Assembly (NCBI RefSeq): GCF_900095885.1 | Contig: NZ_LT615367.1 | Span: forward strand, 3,906,001 to 3,970,000 | DNA length: 64,000 bases | Source of the DNA: Dickeya aquatica | GTDB lineage: Bacteria; Pseudomonadota; Gammaproteobacteria; Enterobacterales; Enterobacteriaceae | Reading direction: 5' to 3' | In this document: positions 1-8,362 of the stretch, in pieces | Layout: each line of letters opens with the position of its first letter | How positions within the stretch are numbered: the stretch's first letter is position 1 | Translations under genes and position numbers: made by a program | The notes under the pieces: generated by a model | Told to the model about the DNA's origin: nothing | What the model saw: only the letters and a program-made list of their open reading frames with translations | Database searches by the model: none

Positions 1-71
1 ATGATATCGGCAACGCGCGCAAACCGCTCTGCGTTGGCAACCGAAGTCCCGCCAAATTTCAACACTCGCAT
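1..71 (-). CDS. thrA: Aspartokinase I/homoserine dehydrogenase I, N-terminal fragment (cut by window edge)
   Basis: Only the first 23 codons are inside the window. They read [20 protein letters not shown] and continue, the conserved start of the bifunctional aspartokinase I-homoserine dehydrogenase I. The KFGGTSVA motif is the aspartokinase nucleotide-binding start. The enzyme begins and continues the threonine branch from aspartate. The gene lies just downstream of a threonine/isoleucine-rich leader and its attenuator on the same strand, which fixes the identity as thrA rather than lysC or metL. The rest of the thr operon would lie beyond position 1. Confidence 0.93.
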   Translation of the reverse strand, partial: MRVLKFGGTSVANAERFARVADI

Positions 72-182
72 TTTTGTCTGTTCTCCTGAATTTTCAGTGG
101 CCAAAACGCCCGGTGCGTTTTTGAATACCGTTTACTACGGCCTTGTTAGGCTGGCAGGCAGAAATAAACCCGCGATATCTGT

Positions 183-219
183 AAAAAAAAAGCCCGCACT
201 CTCAGGTGCGGGCTTTTTC
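183..219 (-). terminator. thr operon attenuator (rho-independent terminator)
   Basis: Read on the minus strand, a 9-bp perfect GC-rich stem (AGCCCGCAC with GTGCGGGCT) around a short loop is followed by a run of eight T. It lies between the leader peptide stop codon and thrA, as in the classic thr attenuator. Ribosome stalling at the leader's Thr/Ile codons would prevent this hairpin forming. Confidence 0.92.
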
Positions 220-237
220 TGGATTCTTCTGTACGCG

Positions 238-309
238 TCAGCCCGCACCGTTACTGGTAGTACCGGTGGTAATAATAATGGTGGTGATAACCAGGCTGAT
301 GGAATGCAT
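238..309 (-). CDS. thrL: thr operon leader peptide
   Basis: A 23-codon ORF beginning ATG CAT TCC and ending GGT GCG GGC TGA. It contains six Thr and five Ile codons, mostly in the run ITTIIITTGTT, and ends in SNGAG, close to the GNGAG end of E. coli ThrL. It is directly upstream of the attenuator and thrA. In this family, translation of the Thr/Ile codons measures charged tRNA-Thr and tRNA-Ile and controls termination before thrA. The amino-terminal residues differ from the E. coli peptide, but composition, length and position leave little doubt. Confidence 0.93.
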   Translation of the reverse strand: MHSISLVITTIIITTGTTSNGAG

Positions 310-349
310 TGCGTACCGTTCTTGTAAAAAGAAAATTAATCTGCCCTAT

Positions 350-378
350 TAGTTAGGGCAATCGCCCTGCCAAGTCAA
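350..378 (-). promoter_or_regulatory. Probable thr operon promoter
   Basis: On the minus strand TTGACT is followed after exactly 17 bases by TAACTA, 41 bases upstream of the leader start codon. The -35 element and spacing match what is remembered of the E. coli thr promoter. The -10 element is weak and lies inside a small palindrome (TGCCCTA, 5-base gap, TAGGGCA, at 342-360). Confidence 0.6.
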
Positions 379-503
379 TGGATTTCTTCACTGCCTGTGT
401 TTGTTTTCCGCGATCACAATGGAGATATTGGCTGCACCCAACAAAAAAAACCAGATAATCATTTATAAAAAAAAACTATGGGCGATGTTTTCCTAAAAAT
501 GAC

Positions 504-1205
504 TCACTTCTCACTATCTTCTGCCAAGAACGTTTTTTCTACGTCATGTAACAGCCGATGCAGCATTGCGTTATCACGCTGCTCCAGCAATCCAAGGCGC
601 TGTTGCAGCCAGTCACGCAGTTTTTCATCATGCTGCGCGCCCACCCTCGCCAGCAGACGTTCCCCCCTCTGTCTTAATGCTGCCAGTTGTCCGGCCTGCG
701 CGGGTTGGGCTGCCGGAGCTGTAACCTGCATCAGTGATGACAACTGATAGCAATACACCATCACCGCCTGACCCAGATTCAATGATGGATAATCTGCCAC
801 CATAGGCACTCCGGTAAGAATATCGGCCAACGCCAGTTCCTCGTTGGTCAGCCCGGAATCTTCCCGACCAAACACCAGGGCGACAGACGATACCCACTGA
901 CGTTTCTCCTCCAGCACGGTCAGCAGTTGCGCAGGCGTACAATAATAATGAAAGCGTGCGCGACTGCGGGCGGTTGTCGCAACGGTAAACTCCACGTCAG
1001 CCAACGCATCGGCCAGTGTCGCAAAGGTTTCCACATTATCCAGCACATCCCCCGAACCATGTGCCACCCAACGCGCTGCGGGTTCCAGATGCGCCGAACT
1101 CTCGACAATACGCAACTGACCAAACCCCATGGTTTTCATCGCCCGGGCCGCCGCCCCAACATTTTCCGCTCGCGCAGGGGCCACTAAAACAAGATAAAAC
1201 TGCAC
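504..1205 (-). CDS. lasT: TrmJ-like SPOUT RNA methyltransferase LasT (YjtD)
   Basis: A 233-residue protein of the SpoU/TrmH superfamily, close in length to E. coli LasT (228). Three family motifs are visible: motif 1 near the N terminus (VAPARAENVGAAARAMK), motif 2 (LVFGREDSGLTNEE) and motif 3 (PSLNLGQAVMVYCYQL), which form the trefoil-knot SAM site. It is predicted to 2'-O-methylate an RNA substrate, but the substrate of LasT itself is not established. The start is taken as a GTG preceded by GGGAGG four bases upstream; reading further upstream adds 36 residues that are unlike the family. It is convergent toward the thr leader, with arcA on its other flank as in E. coli. Confidence 0.85.
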   Translation of the reverse strand: MQFYLVLVAPARAENVGAAARAMKTMGFGQLRIVESSAHLEPAARWVAHGSGDVLDNVETFATLADALADVEFTVATTARSRARFHYYCTPAQLLTVLEEKRQWVSSVALVFGREDSGLTNEELALADILTGVPMVADYPSLNLGQAVMVYCYQLSSLMQVTAPAAQPAQAGQLAALRQRGERLLARVGAQHDEKLRDWLQQRLGLLEQRDNAMLHRLLHDVEKTFLAEDSEK

Positions 1206-1741
1206 ATTACCTCCCAGATGGCCTTCACAGGCACTGGCGTTCAGAATGTTATGGGCGCACAAAACCAGGAACAATCGCAGACAAAAGCAGCCTTGTTGCC
1301 TGACAAGCGCCAAATACCAGTAATTGCAAAAACGGAAACGCTTCAGCCATCAACATTTATTATGCCGTGGCGAAAATAAAAATGTTAAATTGTGATAGAT
1401 ACCAGTATTCGTTGCGCGTTTTCTACAAATTGCTAACGTGCTACAATGAAATTTGATATATGTCAATGGAACCGTAGATTTGCCAGTCGGTAAAATCAGT
1501 GTTCACTGTTATGTTGCTGTTAATAAGGTTAAACTGAGCGCTACATCAGGCCCGGTTGTAATGCCTCATCGTCACCTGTTACCAGATGCGCTTCAGGTGG
1601 AAACGAGTGCATCAAAACGTATTTACGTACTTGAGTCGGTCGGCGAAAAAACGGTGAACATGATTTCCCAAAACGCCCGAGAGAACCAGGACTTCTGTAC
1701 TTTCGAATCTCTATATTAGTTGGCAATTTTAGGTAGCAAAC
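1206..1741. other. lasT-arcA intergenic region
   Basis: About 540 bases without a convincing gene, corresponding to the long arcA upstream region of E. coli, where the tiny yjjY is annotated. An 88-codon plus-strand frame (1453-1719) is present, but it resembles neither YjjY nor any family I know. The final 18 bases before arcA (GGCAATTTTAGGTAGCAAAC) carry only a weak ribosome binding site. The useful content is an FNR-type box and presumably the arcA promoters. Confidence 0.5.
1453..1466. promoter_or_regulatory. FNR/CRP-type box upstream of arcA
   Basis: TTGATATATGTCAA matches the FNR consensus TTGAT-N4-ATCAA at nine of ten positions. E. coli arcA is known to be activated by FNR anaerobically, so a site 276 bases before the arcA start codon is expected. 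Orientation and exact promoter were not resolved. Confidence 0.65.
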
Positions 1742-2458
1742 ATGCAGACCCCGCACATTCTTATTGTCGAAGACGAATTGGTTACTCGTAACACCCTCAA
1801 AAGTATTTTTGAAGCTGAGGGATATGTTGTTCACGAAGCCACCGACGGTGCCGAAATGCACCATATCCTGTCTGAGCACGACATCAATTTGGTCATTATG
1901 GATATCAATCTGCCAGGTAAGAATGGCCTGCTGTTGGCGCGTGAATTACGCGAACAGGCAAGCGTGGCACTGATGTTCCTGACCGGGCGCGATAACGAGG
2001 TTGATAAAATTCTGGGCCTGGAAATCGGCGCGGATGACTATATCACCAAACCATTTAATCCGCGTGAGCTCACCATTCGCGCGCGTAACCTGTTGTCGCG
2101 CACGATGAATTTAGGCGGTGGTACGGAAGAACGTCGTCTGGTGGAAAGCTACCGCTTCAATGGCTGGGAGCTGGATATCAACAGCCGCTCTCTGGTTAGC
2201 CCGACCGGTGAGCAGTACAAACTGCCGCGTAGTGAATTTCGCGCCATGCTCCACTTCTGTGAAAATCCAGGCAAAATCCAGACCCGTGCCGAGTTGTTGA
2301 AAAAAATGACAGGCCGCGAACTCAAGCCACATGACCGCACGGTTGATGTGACTATCCGCCGTATTCGTAAGCATTTTGAATCTACGGCTGATACGCCGGA
2401 AATCATCGCTACCATTCATGGCGAAGGCTATCGCTTCTGTGGTGATCTGGAAGACTAA
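1742..2458 (+). CDS. arcA: Two-component response regulator ArcA
   Basis: 238 residues, the same length as E. coli ArcA and nearly identical over its first 100 positions. The receiver domain (1-120) has acidic residues ED at 10-11, the phosphoacceptor Asp in [12 protein letters not shown] near 54 and the conserved Lys in YITKPFNP near 103. The OmpR-type winged-helix DNA-binding domain spans about 135-230 ([14 protein letters not shown]). It is phosphorylated by the membrane kinase ArcB in response to quinone redox state and represses respiratory genes. arcB is not in the window. An FNR box lies upstream and a strong hairpin terminator follows. Confidence 0.97.
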   Translation: MQTPHILIVEDELVTRNTLKSIFEAEGYVVHEATDGAEMHHILSEHDINLVIMDINLPGKNGLLLARELREQASVALMFLTGRDNEVDKILGLEIGADDYITKPFNPRELTIRARNLLSRTMNLGGGTEERRLVESYRFNGWELDINSRSLVSPTGEQYKLPRSEFRAMLHFCENPGKIQTRAELLKKMTGRELKPHDRTVDVTIRRIRKHFESTADTPEIIATIHGEGYRFCGDLED

Positions 2459-2482
2459 ACCGCTTCCAGCTCTGCACACAGT

Positions 2483-2513
2483 AAAAGGCCGGGTTTTATA
2501 TCCCGGCCTTTAT
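2483..2513. terminator. Bidirectional rho-independent terminator between arcA and creA
   Basis: AAAGGCCGGG and CCCGGCCTTT form a 10-bp stem around a TTTTATAT loop, with A-rich sequence on the left and T-rich on the right, so it can serve both convergent genes. Confidence 0.88.
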
Positions 2514-2538
2514 TATGCGCGTCATGGAATGAAAACCA

Positions 2539-3015
2539 TCACTTATTCCAGGGCAGAATCGGCACGGCACTGAGTGCATTCTTCGGTGAACCATCGACCA
2601 CACGATCAGAGTAGGTCAGATAAACCAATGCATTCCGTTTCGCATCATAGAAACGAACGACCTGTAATTTTTTGAAAATCAACGATGTTCGCTGCTGAAA
2701 AACCACATTCCCTTTACCCTTACTGTTAGTGATTTTATCACTCAACGTAATGGGCCCAACCTGCTGACAAGAAATGGCCGCATCTGACGTATCTTCGGCC
2801 AGCCCCAGCCCTCCTTTAATACCACCGGTTTTGGCACGACTCAGGTAACACGTCACATTGGCAACATCAGGGTCATCAAAGGCTTCAACAATAATTTTAT
2901 GGTCTGGGCCAAACAGCTTAAAAACCGTATCTACCGAACCAATCTCCTCCGCCTGCGCGGTGGTGACGCCGAAAAACAAGGCCGCAGCCGTTAATACCCA
3001 GTGTTTTTTCATCAT
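2539..3015 (-). CDS. creA: CreA family periplasmic protein
   Basis: 158 residues against 157 for E. coli CreA. The N terminus is a signal peptide ([17 protein letters not shown], cleavage expected after AQA near residue 22). The body carries family-conserved segments such as [20 protein letters not shown] and [14 protein letters not shown]. The function of CreA is unknown. In E. coli it heads the creABCD locus next to rob; here creBCD are absent and only creA is present. Either of two adjacent ATG codons may be used, and a GAGA-rich ribosome binding site precedes them. It is divergent from rob. Confidence 0.9.
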   Translation of the reverse strand: MMKKHWVLTAAALFFGVTTAQAEEIGSVDTVFKLFGPDHKIIVEAFDDPDVANVTCYLSRAKTGGIKGGLGLAEDTSDAAISCQQVGPITLSDKITNSKGKGNVVFQQRTSLIFKKLQVVRFYDAKRNALVYLTYSDRVVDGSPKNALSAVPILPWNK

Positions 3016-3219
3016 TGGCTTTCTCTCACTTTATCGCCATAACGGTGCTATGGCCGTGGTTCACAGAACATGTATGGGACAAATTACTGCTGCTGTCTAT
3101 GTTAATCAGATTCTTTGCTCGTCAGGCACAAAAATCTTGTGTAAGTGCGTCAGGGAAAAAGTTGCTATGATGCCGGATCTTACACGCTTAGCGCTCAGTG
3201 TATTTTATGAGGACGATCT

Positions 3220-4089
3220 ATGGATCAAGCCAGTATCATACGTGACCTGCTTAACTGGCTGGAGAGTCATCTTGACCAGCCATTATCGCTGGATAATGTC
3301 GCGGCCAAGGCCGGCTACTCTAAGTGGCACTTACAGAGAATGTTCAAGGATGTAACAGGTCACGCTATCGGTTCATACATCCGTGCTCGTCGCCTCACTA
3401 AAGCGGCTGTAGCACTGTGTCTAACCAGCCGACCGATTCTCGACATTGCCTTGCAATACCGTTTCGATTCGCAGCAAACGTTCACTCGGGCATTTAAAAA
3501 GCAGTTCGCCCAAACGCCCGCCTCTTACCGGCGCGCAGACGACTGGAACACCTTTGGCATTCATCCGCCCATTCGGCTCGGCGCATTTACCATGCCACAG
3601 CCAGAGTTCATCCAGCTCCCTGAAACGCAACTGGTTGGCCTGACACAAAGTTACACCTGTAACCTTGAGCAAATTACCTGTTTTCGCACCGAAATTCGTA
3701 TTCACTTTTGGCGACAGTATCTGGGAGAAGCGAAGCGTGTACCGCCAGTGCTCTACGGCCTGCATCATTCTCGCCCAAGTAAAGAGAAGGACGATGAACA
3801 TGAAGTGCTATATACCACAGCATTAGAACCTCATCATGTTCCTGATGGCGTTCACCCTGGTGAGCCGGTGATGTTGCCAGGCGGCGACTACGCGACATTT
3901 ATCTACGAAGGCCCGGCAGATGATTTGCAGGACTTCATCATTACCCTGTACGACACTTGCCTGCCAACCTATAAGTTGACGCGTCGCCAGGGCTTTGACA
4001 TTGAGCGTTACCATCCACAAGGTGACAGAGACGACGTTGAACCACCGAAGATCATTCGGTGCGAATACCTTATCCCAATTCAGCGTTAA
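3220..4089 (+). CDS. rob: Right-origin-binding AraC/XylS-family transcription factor Rob
   Basis: 289 residues, identical in length to E. coli Rob. The N-terminal AraC-type domain (about 1-105) has two helix-turn-helix units (LDNVAAKAGYSKWHLQRMFK and the segment around FDSQQTFTRAFKKQF) and is almost unchanged from E. coli. The C-terminal GyrI-like ligand domain covers about 120-289. Rob activates mar/sox-type regulon promoters in response to bile salts, dipyridyl and similar inducers. It is transcribed away from creA and ends two bases before the convergent gpmB stop. Confidence 0.96.
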   Translation: MDQASIIRDLLNWLESHLDQPLSLDNVAAKAGYSKWHLQRMFKDVTGHAIGSYIRARRLTKAAVALCLTSRPILDIALQYRFDSQQTFTRAFKKQFAQTPASYRRADDWNTFGIHPPIRLGAFTMPQPEFIQLPETQLVGLTQSYTCNLEQITCFRTEIRIHFWRQYLGEAKRVPPVLYGLHHSRPSKEKDDEHEVLYTTALEPHHVPDGVHPGEPVMLPGGDYATFIYEGPADDLQDFIITLYDTCLPTYKLTRRQGFDIERYHPQGDRDDVEPPKIIRCEYLIPIQR

Positions 4090-4091
4090 CG

Positions 4092-4736
4092 CTATAACTC
4101 ATCCAACGCGGGGGCGTCAAGGTGGGAGACGTCTCCGGCGGTTTCCACCACCCATCCCGATGCCAGCCAAGGGCTTTGCTGATAATCCACTCGCGATAAC
4201 GAGCAGTTACGCAGGCGCAATCGGCGCTCGGCAAAAGCGGGTAGCCCCAGTAGCGTACTGAGCAAACATCCCAGCGCAATGCCATGACTCACCAGCAGCG
4301 GACGACTGCCTGGCGGTAATGCCAGACATTTCTCCAGAACCCGATGCATGCGCAACGCCAGCTCAGACATGGACTCACCTTCAGGAACACGCCCGTCGCG
4401 CGTTCCATCAAGCAATCGCTTACGCCACCCTTCTTCTTCAGGGCTAAGAGAATCAATCAGACGCTCCTCCAATATCCCCATATTTAACTCGCGTAAGTCT
4501 GGCTCCAGAATAACCGGGCAATCACCACATGCCCGCGCAATAATGTCAGCCGTCTGGCGGGTTCGCCCCAGATCGCTGCTAAAAATATGTGTAATACCCA
4601 GTTTTTTTACTCTTTCAGCGACGCGTTGTGCCTGACATTCTCCGGCAAGCGTCAGTGCGCTATCTGATTGACCCTGAATACGACGCGCCACATTCCACTC
4701 GGTTTCACCATGGCGAACAAGATATACCTGTAACAT
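4092..4736 (-). CDS. gpmB: Histidine phosphatase family protein GpmB
   Basis: 214 residues (E. coli GpmB has 215). The phosphohistidine motif LVRHGETEWN puts the catalytic His at residue 9, and the second histidine is in LLVSHGIALG. It belongs to the phosphoglycerate mutase-like superfamily. E. coli GpmB is annotated as a phosphoglycerate mutase, but measured mutase activity is doubtful and a phosphatase role is more likely. It lies convergent to rob and divergent from yjjX, as in E. coli. Confidence 0.92.
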   Translation of the reverse strand: MLQVYLVRHGETEWNVARRIQGQSDSALTLAGECQAQRVAERVKKLGITHIFSSDLGRTRQTADIIARACGDCPVILEPDLRELNMGILEERLIDSLSPEEEGWRKRLLDGTRDGRVPEGESMSELALRMHRVLEKCLALPPGSRPLLVSHGIALGCLLSTLLGLPAFAERRLRLRNCSLSRVDYQQSPWLASGWVVETAGDVSHLDAPALDEL

Positions 4737-4787
4737 ACTCTTTTTCCGTTATACTGCGTCAAACTCACTGCAAGGTAGGGAAGCATT

Positions 4788-5327
4788 ATGTACCATGTTG
4801 TCGCATCTACGACTAACCCGGCCAAAATTCGAGCCATCACTTTAGCATTTGCTGATGTCTTTGGTGCAGATAATTGCCGTATTGAAGGGGTGGATGTAGA
4901 TAGTGGAGTACCCAATCAGCCGCTGGGTTCGGTTGAAACCCGAACAGGGGCCAGGAACCGTGTCATGAGAGCACGTCAGGTACGTCCCGAAGCTGACTTC
5001 TGGGTTGGCGTAGAAGCAGGCATTGAAGAGAGCATGACGTTCGCCTGGATGGTAATTGAAAATGCCACTATTCGCGGCGAATCTCGCTCAGCAAGCCTGG
5101 TATTGCCTGAAAGTATTCTGCAAGGCATCAGTGAAGGCCGCGAGCTTGGGGATGAAATGGCACGATTGACCGGAATTCAGGACATCAAACGCCAGGGCGG
5201 TGCAATTGGGGTCTTTACTGATGGCAAACTGTCCCGAACCAGCGTGTATTATCAGGCACTGCTATTAGCTCTGGTTCCGTTCCATAATCCGGTTTATCAA
5301 CACCCGATACTTGCCCCAAGCGCATGA
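4788..5327 (+). CDS. yjjX: Inosine/xanthosine triphosphatase YjjX
   Basis: 179 residues of the NTPase_I-T family. Motifs seen: the N-terminal [11 protein letters not shown], the [16 protein letters not shown] loop, and WVGVEAGIE, which supplies metal-binding acidic residues. The enzyme hydrolyses non-canonical purine nucleotides such as ITP and XTP to keep them out of nucleic acids. The start ATG follows AGGGAAGCATT, a good ribosome binding site. It is divergent from gpmB and convergent with trpR, the conserved E. coli arrangement. Confidence 0.93.
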   Translation: MYHVVASTTNPAKIRAITLAFADVFGADNCRIEGVDVDSGVPNQPLGSVETRTGARNRVMRARQVRPEADFWVGVEAGIEESMTFAWMVIENATIRGESRSASLVLPESILQGISEGRELGDEMARLTGIQDIKRQGGAIGVFTDGKLSRTSVYYQALLLALVPFHNPVYQHPILAPSA

Positions 5328-5348
5328 TGGCAGCCATCTGGCAATCCC

Positions 5349-5699
5349 TCACGACTCTTTCGGTGAAGAAGGCTCATGCTCTGGTAATAATTGCGCTTCC
5401 AGCCACATTGTTAATCTGGGCGGCGCGGATTTGAGGCTGTTAGAGCCTCGTGTAATCGTCGCAATTCCGGCCCCCAGTTCATTTTTCAGCTCCCGCTGAC
5501 TCATCTTGCCACGCATCAATTCCTGAATAATACGAACCCGCGTTCCCAGGGCGGTGCGTTCGTCCGGCGTCAACAATAACTGTAACAATGGCTGCTCCAG
5601 CCCTTCAGATACCGCCTGTTGCAGCAAGGCAACAAAGGCGTGCCAGTCCTTATCATATTGTTCAGGAGAATCCGCATCAGGGGGAGAAAATAGTGTCAT
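5349..5699 (-). CDS. trpR: Trp operon repressor
   Basis: 116 residues (E. coli TrpR has 108; the extra residues are at the termini). The core [20 protein letters not shown] and the helix-turn-helix [20 protein letters not shown] are conserved, followed by SNSLKSAP. The dimer binds L-tryptophan and represses trp, aroH and its own gene. A trp operator-like palindrome sits 11 bases upstream of the start codon, consistent with autoregulation. It is convergent with yjjX. Confidence 0.96.
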   Translation of the reverse strand: MTLFSPPDADSPEQYDKDWHAFVALLQQAVSEGLEQPLLQLLLTPDERTALGTRVRIIQELMRGKMSQRELKNELGAGIATITRGSNSLKSAPPRLTMWLEAQLLPEHEPSSPKES

Positions 5700-5709
5700 A
5701 ATGGCAGGC

Positions 5710-5728
5710 CATACTATTAAACTAGTAC
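5710..5728 (-). promoter_or_regulatory. TrpR operator at trpR
   Basis: On the minus strand GTACTAGTTTAATAGTATG matches the trp operator core GTACTAGTTAACTAGTACG at 16 of 19 positions. It is immediately upstream of trpR, where an autoregulatory site is known in E. coli. The promoter hexamers themselves are not clear. Confidence 0.75.
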
Positions 5729-5924
5729 ATCAGCATAGCATACTCTTTCAAACGAAAAAAAGCAGGCGGGAAAGGATATCTCGCTATATACCAGGCAGCC
5801 ACAGCATAATCCCTGAGGCCCACACAGCAAGACATGCCCCCTTACTACGAGCCCGTATAGCTCTGGCTATGCTGGACTTATCAGGTTGCGAAAATGGACA
5901 GCATGATTGCCATAATCGCACTGC

Positions 5925-5962
5925 GGGTGAAAGCGGCAGAGATAAATACCGCTTTCACACCC
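5925..5962. repeat. Inverted repeat downstream of slt
   Basis: GGGTGAAAGCGG and CCGCTTTCACACCC can form a 12-bp stem with one two-base bulge around a 12-base AT-rich loop. It begins 15 bases beyond the slt stop codon. There is no T run on either strand, so it may be an RNA-stabilising 3' hairpin or a rho-independent terminator lacking its U tract. The rest of the trpR-slt gap (5700-5976) shows nothing else. Confidence 0.55.
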
Positions 5963-5976
5963 CGTACATCTCAGTA

Positions 5977-7905
5977 TCAGTAGTGCCGTTGCCATTCATT
6001 ATCGGTAAACAAGGCGGTTGGCCGCTGCATCAAACTGCGGTAAAAGACGTCATACGCCAGCACATTCTTAACATAAGCCCGGGTTTCAGAAAACGGAATA
6101 CTTTCTACAAACGCAACAGCATCTATACGGCCGCTACTGTCTTTCAGCCAGTTGCTGACACGAGAAGGCCCCGCGTTATAGGCAACTGATGCCAGAATGC
6201 GATTCTGCCCAAACGACTGATAAACATAATCTAAATAACGGGTACCCAACTGAATATTCATCAGCGGGTCTAACAACTGACTGCTGTTTGTGTAATTGGT
6301 CATGTTAAACATGCTTGCCGTATGCTGGGCTGTCGCGGGCATCAACTGCATCAGCCCTGATGCGCCAACGCTTGAGCGAGCCTGCGGATTCCACGCACTT
6401 TCCTGACGAGCAATCGCCATCGCATAGCTCTGGCTCACGCCCATTCCTTGCGTTGCCTGACGAAACACCGCCTCCCAGGCCAATGGGAAGCGCTCTTGCA
6501 AATTGTCCCATAATTTTGCGACGATCGTCGCCTGCACGCTGAGATCATACCAATTTTGCTCGAGCGCAAATCGTGCCAGTGCCTCTTGCTGCAAGCGATC
6601 CCGACTGGCGACTAATGCTCCCCATTCCGACCGCGCCAGGCTTTCCAGCCCCCAGAACATCAGCTCTCTTATACGCGCAATTTCAGCCAGTTGACCCAGT
6701 GAAGGATCGGGTTTCGCCGCAATAACGGTGGTTAACGGATAATTAAGATTCAGTTTCTGTGCTGCCGCCATTGGGTAAAAACCACGAATCGTCATCAATT
6801 CACGAAGCTGGTTTTCCCCTTCAGCCTTTTGGCCCTGTTCTATGAGTAAAATAGCACGCCAGTAACGCCATTCATCTTTCTGCTGCGCTTCAGAAGGCAG
6901 GCGAGCTAACCACTGTGCAAGCCCTCGTTTATCTGCCTGAGCCAATGCCATACGCGCACGGCGCTCCAGTAACGGCACCGAGGAGCTACGCTGAATAACC
7001 GCATCACGCCACTCTGCCTGTGCCTGCGTCACGTCACTGGCGATAAAGCGCCAGGCGACATCCTCTTCCATGCTCTGACGCTCCTGCGGGGTGACTTTCT
7101 GTAAACTCACCAGTTGGGGCAACAGCGCCTGTGCGCTTTCAGGCTCCTGACGAGCCAGGCGGCTAAACGCAGATAACATCGCTTTACGGGTAAAATCAGT
7201 TGGGCCAACACTGCGGGCAAAGCGGTCTAGCGTTTTAGGATTGCTTTGTAATTTCAGTAATGCATCGGTAATGGTTTTATAATCTGTCGGTAACTGTTTG
7301 GATAAGTGGCTGACCAGGCCTGCATTACCCGCATCTATTGCCAGCCTCATTCGCTCCAGAATCATTAATACTGTCAACCCGCCTTGTTGCTGCCAGGCTG
7401 AAAACAGCTTGTCACAGACAGGCGGCAAAGAACGCCCCGCCAGCCAGATTTCGCGGGTTTGCTCCCACACGCCCTGAGGCTGCCCTGTCATCACTTTGGC
7501 ATACAAATAATTACAGCGTGAGGCGACAGGTTTAGGTTGCTCCGGACTAAAGGCCAGTAAACCAGGCCAATCCTGACGACGAGCCAGCTCATTAATAAAG
7601 CTGTGATTCAGTGTTCGTACTGACGGGAGTGTCGGGTGTTCTGCCATGAACTGTTTGACTTGCGCTACGCTCAGCACAGACAAATCCTGCGTTAATGCAC
7701 GATATTCCAGATAAGGATAGAGCGGGTAACTGCGCAGCGTCGGCATCAACTGAGACACGATATCCATCTGGTTGTTGTCCCAGGCTGTTTTTATCTGCTG
7801 ATAGCGCTGGCGTTGCTCATTGAGCGAATCGGCCAATACCTGACACGACGCCCCGATAAGACATAGCGCGATGGCCACATATCGCCAGCACCTCATTGCG
7901 AACAT
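5977..7905 (-). CDS. slt: Soluble lytic murein transglycosylase Slt70
   Basis: 642 residues (E. coli 645). A signal peptide is followed by mature DSLNEQRQRYQQIKTAW, then the long alpha-superhelical U and L domains, and a lysozyme-like C domain from about 480. The catalytic Glu is in IARQESAWNP near residue 502, followed by SGLMQLMP and VAYNAGPSRV. It cleaves the MurNAc-GlcNAc bond of periplasmic peptidoglycan, leaving 1,6-anhydromuropeptides. The start chosen is the ATG preceded by AGGAAAGTG; an upstream in-frame ATG would add 14 residues and weaken the signal peptide. Neighbours trpR and ettA are as in E. coli. Confidence 0.95.
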   Translation of the reverse strand: MFAMRCWRYVAIALCLIGASCQVLADSLNEQRQRYQQIKTAWDNNQMDIVSQLMPTLRSYPLYPYLEYRALTQDLSVLSVAQVKQFMAEHPTLPSVRTLNHSFINELARRQDWPGLLAFSPEQPKPVASRCNYLYAKVMTGQPQGVWEQTREIWLAGRSLPPVCDKLFSAWQQQGGLTVLMILERMRLAIDAGNAGLVSHLSKQLPTDYKTITDALLKLQSNPKTLDRFARSVGPTDFTRKAMLSAFSRLARQEPESAQALLPQLVSLQKVTPQERQSMEEDVAWRFIASDVTQAQAEWRDAVIQRSSSVPLLERRARMALAQADKRGLAQWLARLPSEAQQKDEWRYWRAILLIEQGQKAEGENQLRELMTIRGFYPMAAAQKLNLNYPLTTVIAAKPDPSLGQLAEIARIRELMFWGLESLARSEWGALVASRDRLQQEALARFALEQNWYDLSVQATIVAKLWDNLQERFPLAWEAVFRQATQGMGVSQSYAMAIARQESAWNPQARSSVGASGLMQLMPATAQHTASMFNMTNYTNSSQLLDPLMNIQLGTRYLDYVYQSFGQNRILASVAYNAGPSRVSNWLKDSSGRIDAVAFVESIPFSETRAYVKNVLAYDVFYRSLMQRPTALFTDNEWQRHY

Positions 7906-8362
7906 CACTTTCCTGCCCTCACTCATGATTATCTCCGCCAGTGTCACGGATTAAAGACGCGTTGCACCGATGCATACCCAATACCAACAGAGCGGTTTTC
8001 TCCACCATAATCTGTATCAGGCTCATCGCCAGTTTGGCATATCCTGCCTGGCAACGATACGCTCAAGCAGCCGGAATACAGAACAAAATATTGAGTTATT
8101 GGTATACGTTACCACGCGGCCCGCAGTTTCAACTGACAGCAATACCGTTAATGACATCGCTGCCGGAATGCACTTCGCAGACTCAGCAACACGGTAACGG
8201 GATAGCTGGGATCATTCGGCGAAAACAGCTAAACTCCGTCAACAGTAAATTCCCTTTGCTGGTCGCACATACTTATGTGCCGCCAGCAACATGCCCCTAT
8301 AAGCGCCATGCTTTAATGGCATCACGCTAAACTGAACAGACAGAAAAGAGGCTCAGAGCAAC
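7906..8362. other. slt-ettA intergenic region with hairpin
   Basis: 457 bases with no gene I can support; frames here have no family resemblance. It must hold the divergent promoters. A notable inverted repeat lies at about 8259-8286 (GCTGGTCGCACAT, loop ACTT, ATGTGCCGCCAGC; one mismatch), and a smaller one (GCCAT, 6 bases, ATGGC) at about 8305-8320. Both would fall in the 5' leader of ettA if transcription starts upstream of them. Confidence 0.45.

Noticed and set aside
5554..6189. 211-codon plus-strand frame spanning trpR, the gap and the end of slt
   Set aside because: It overlaps two certain genes antisense and has no family resemblance.
7941..8330. 129-codon plus-strand frame before ettA
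   Set aside because: Low-complexity composition without domain or ribosome site; the region is better explained as promoter and leader.
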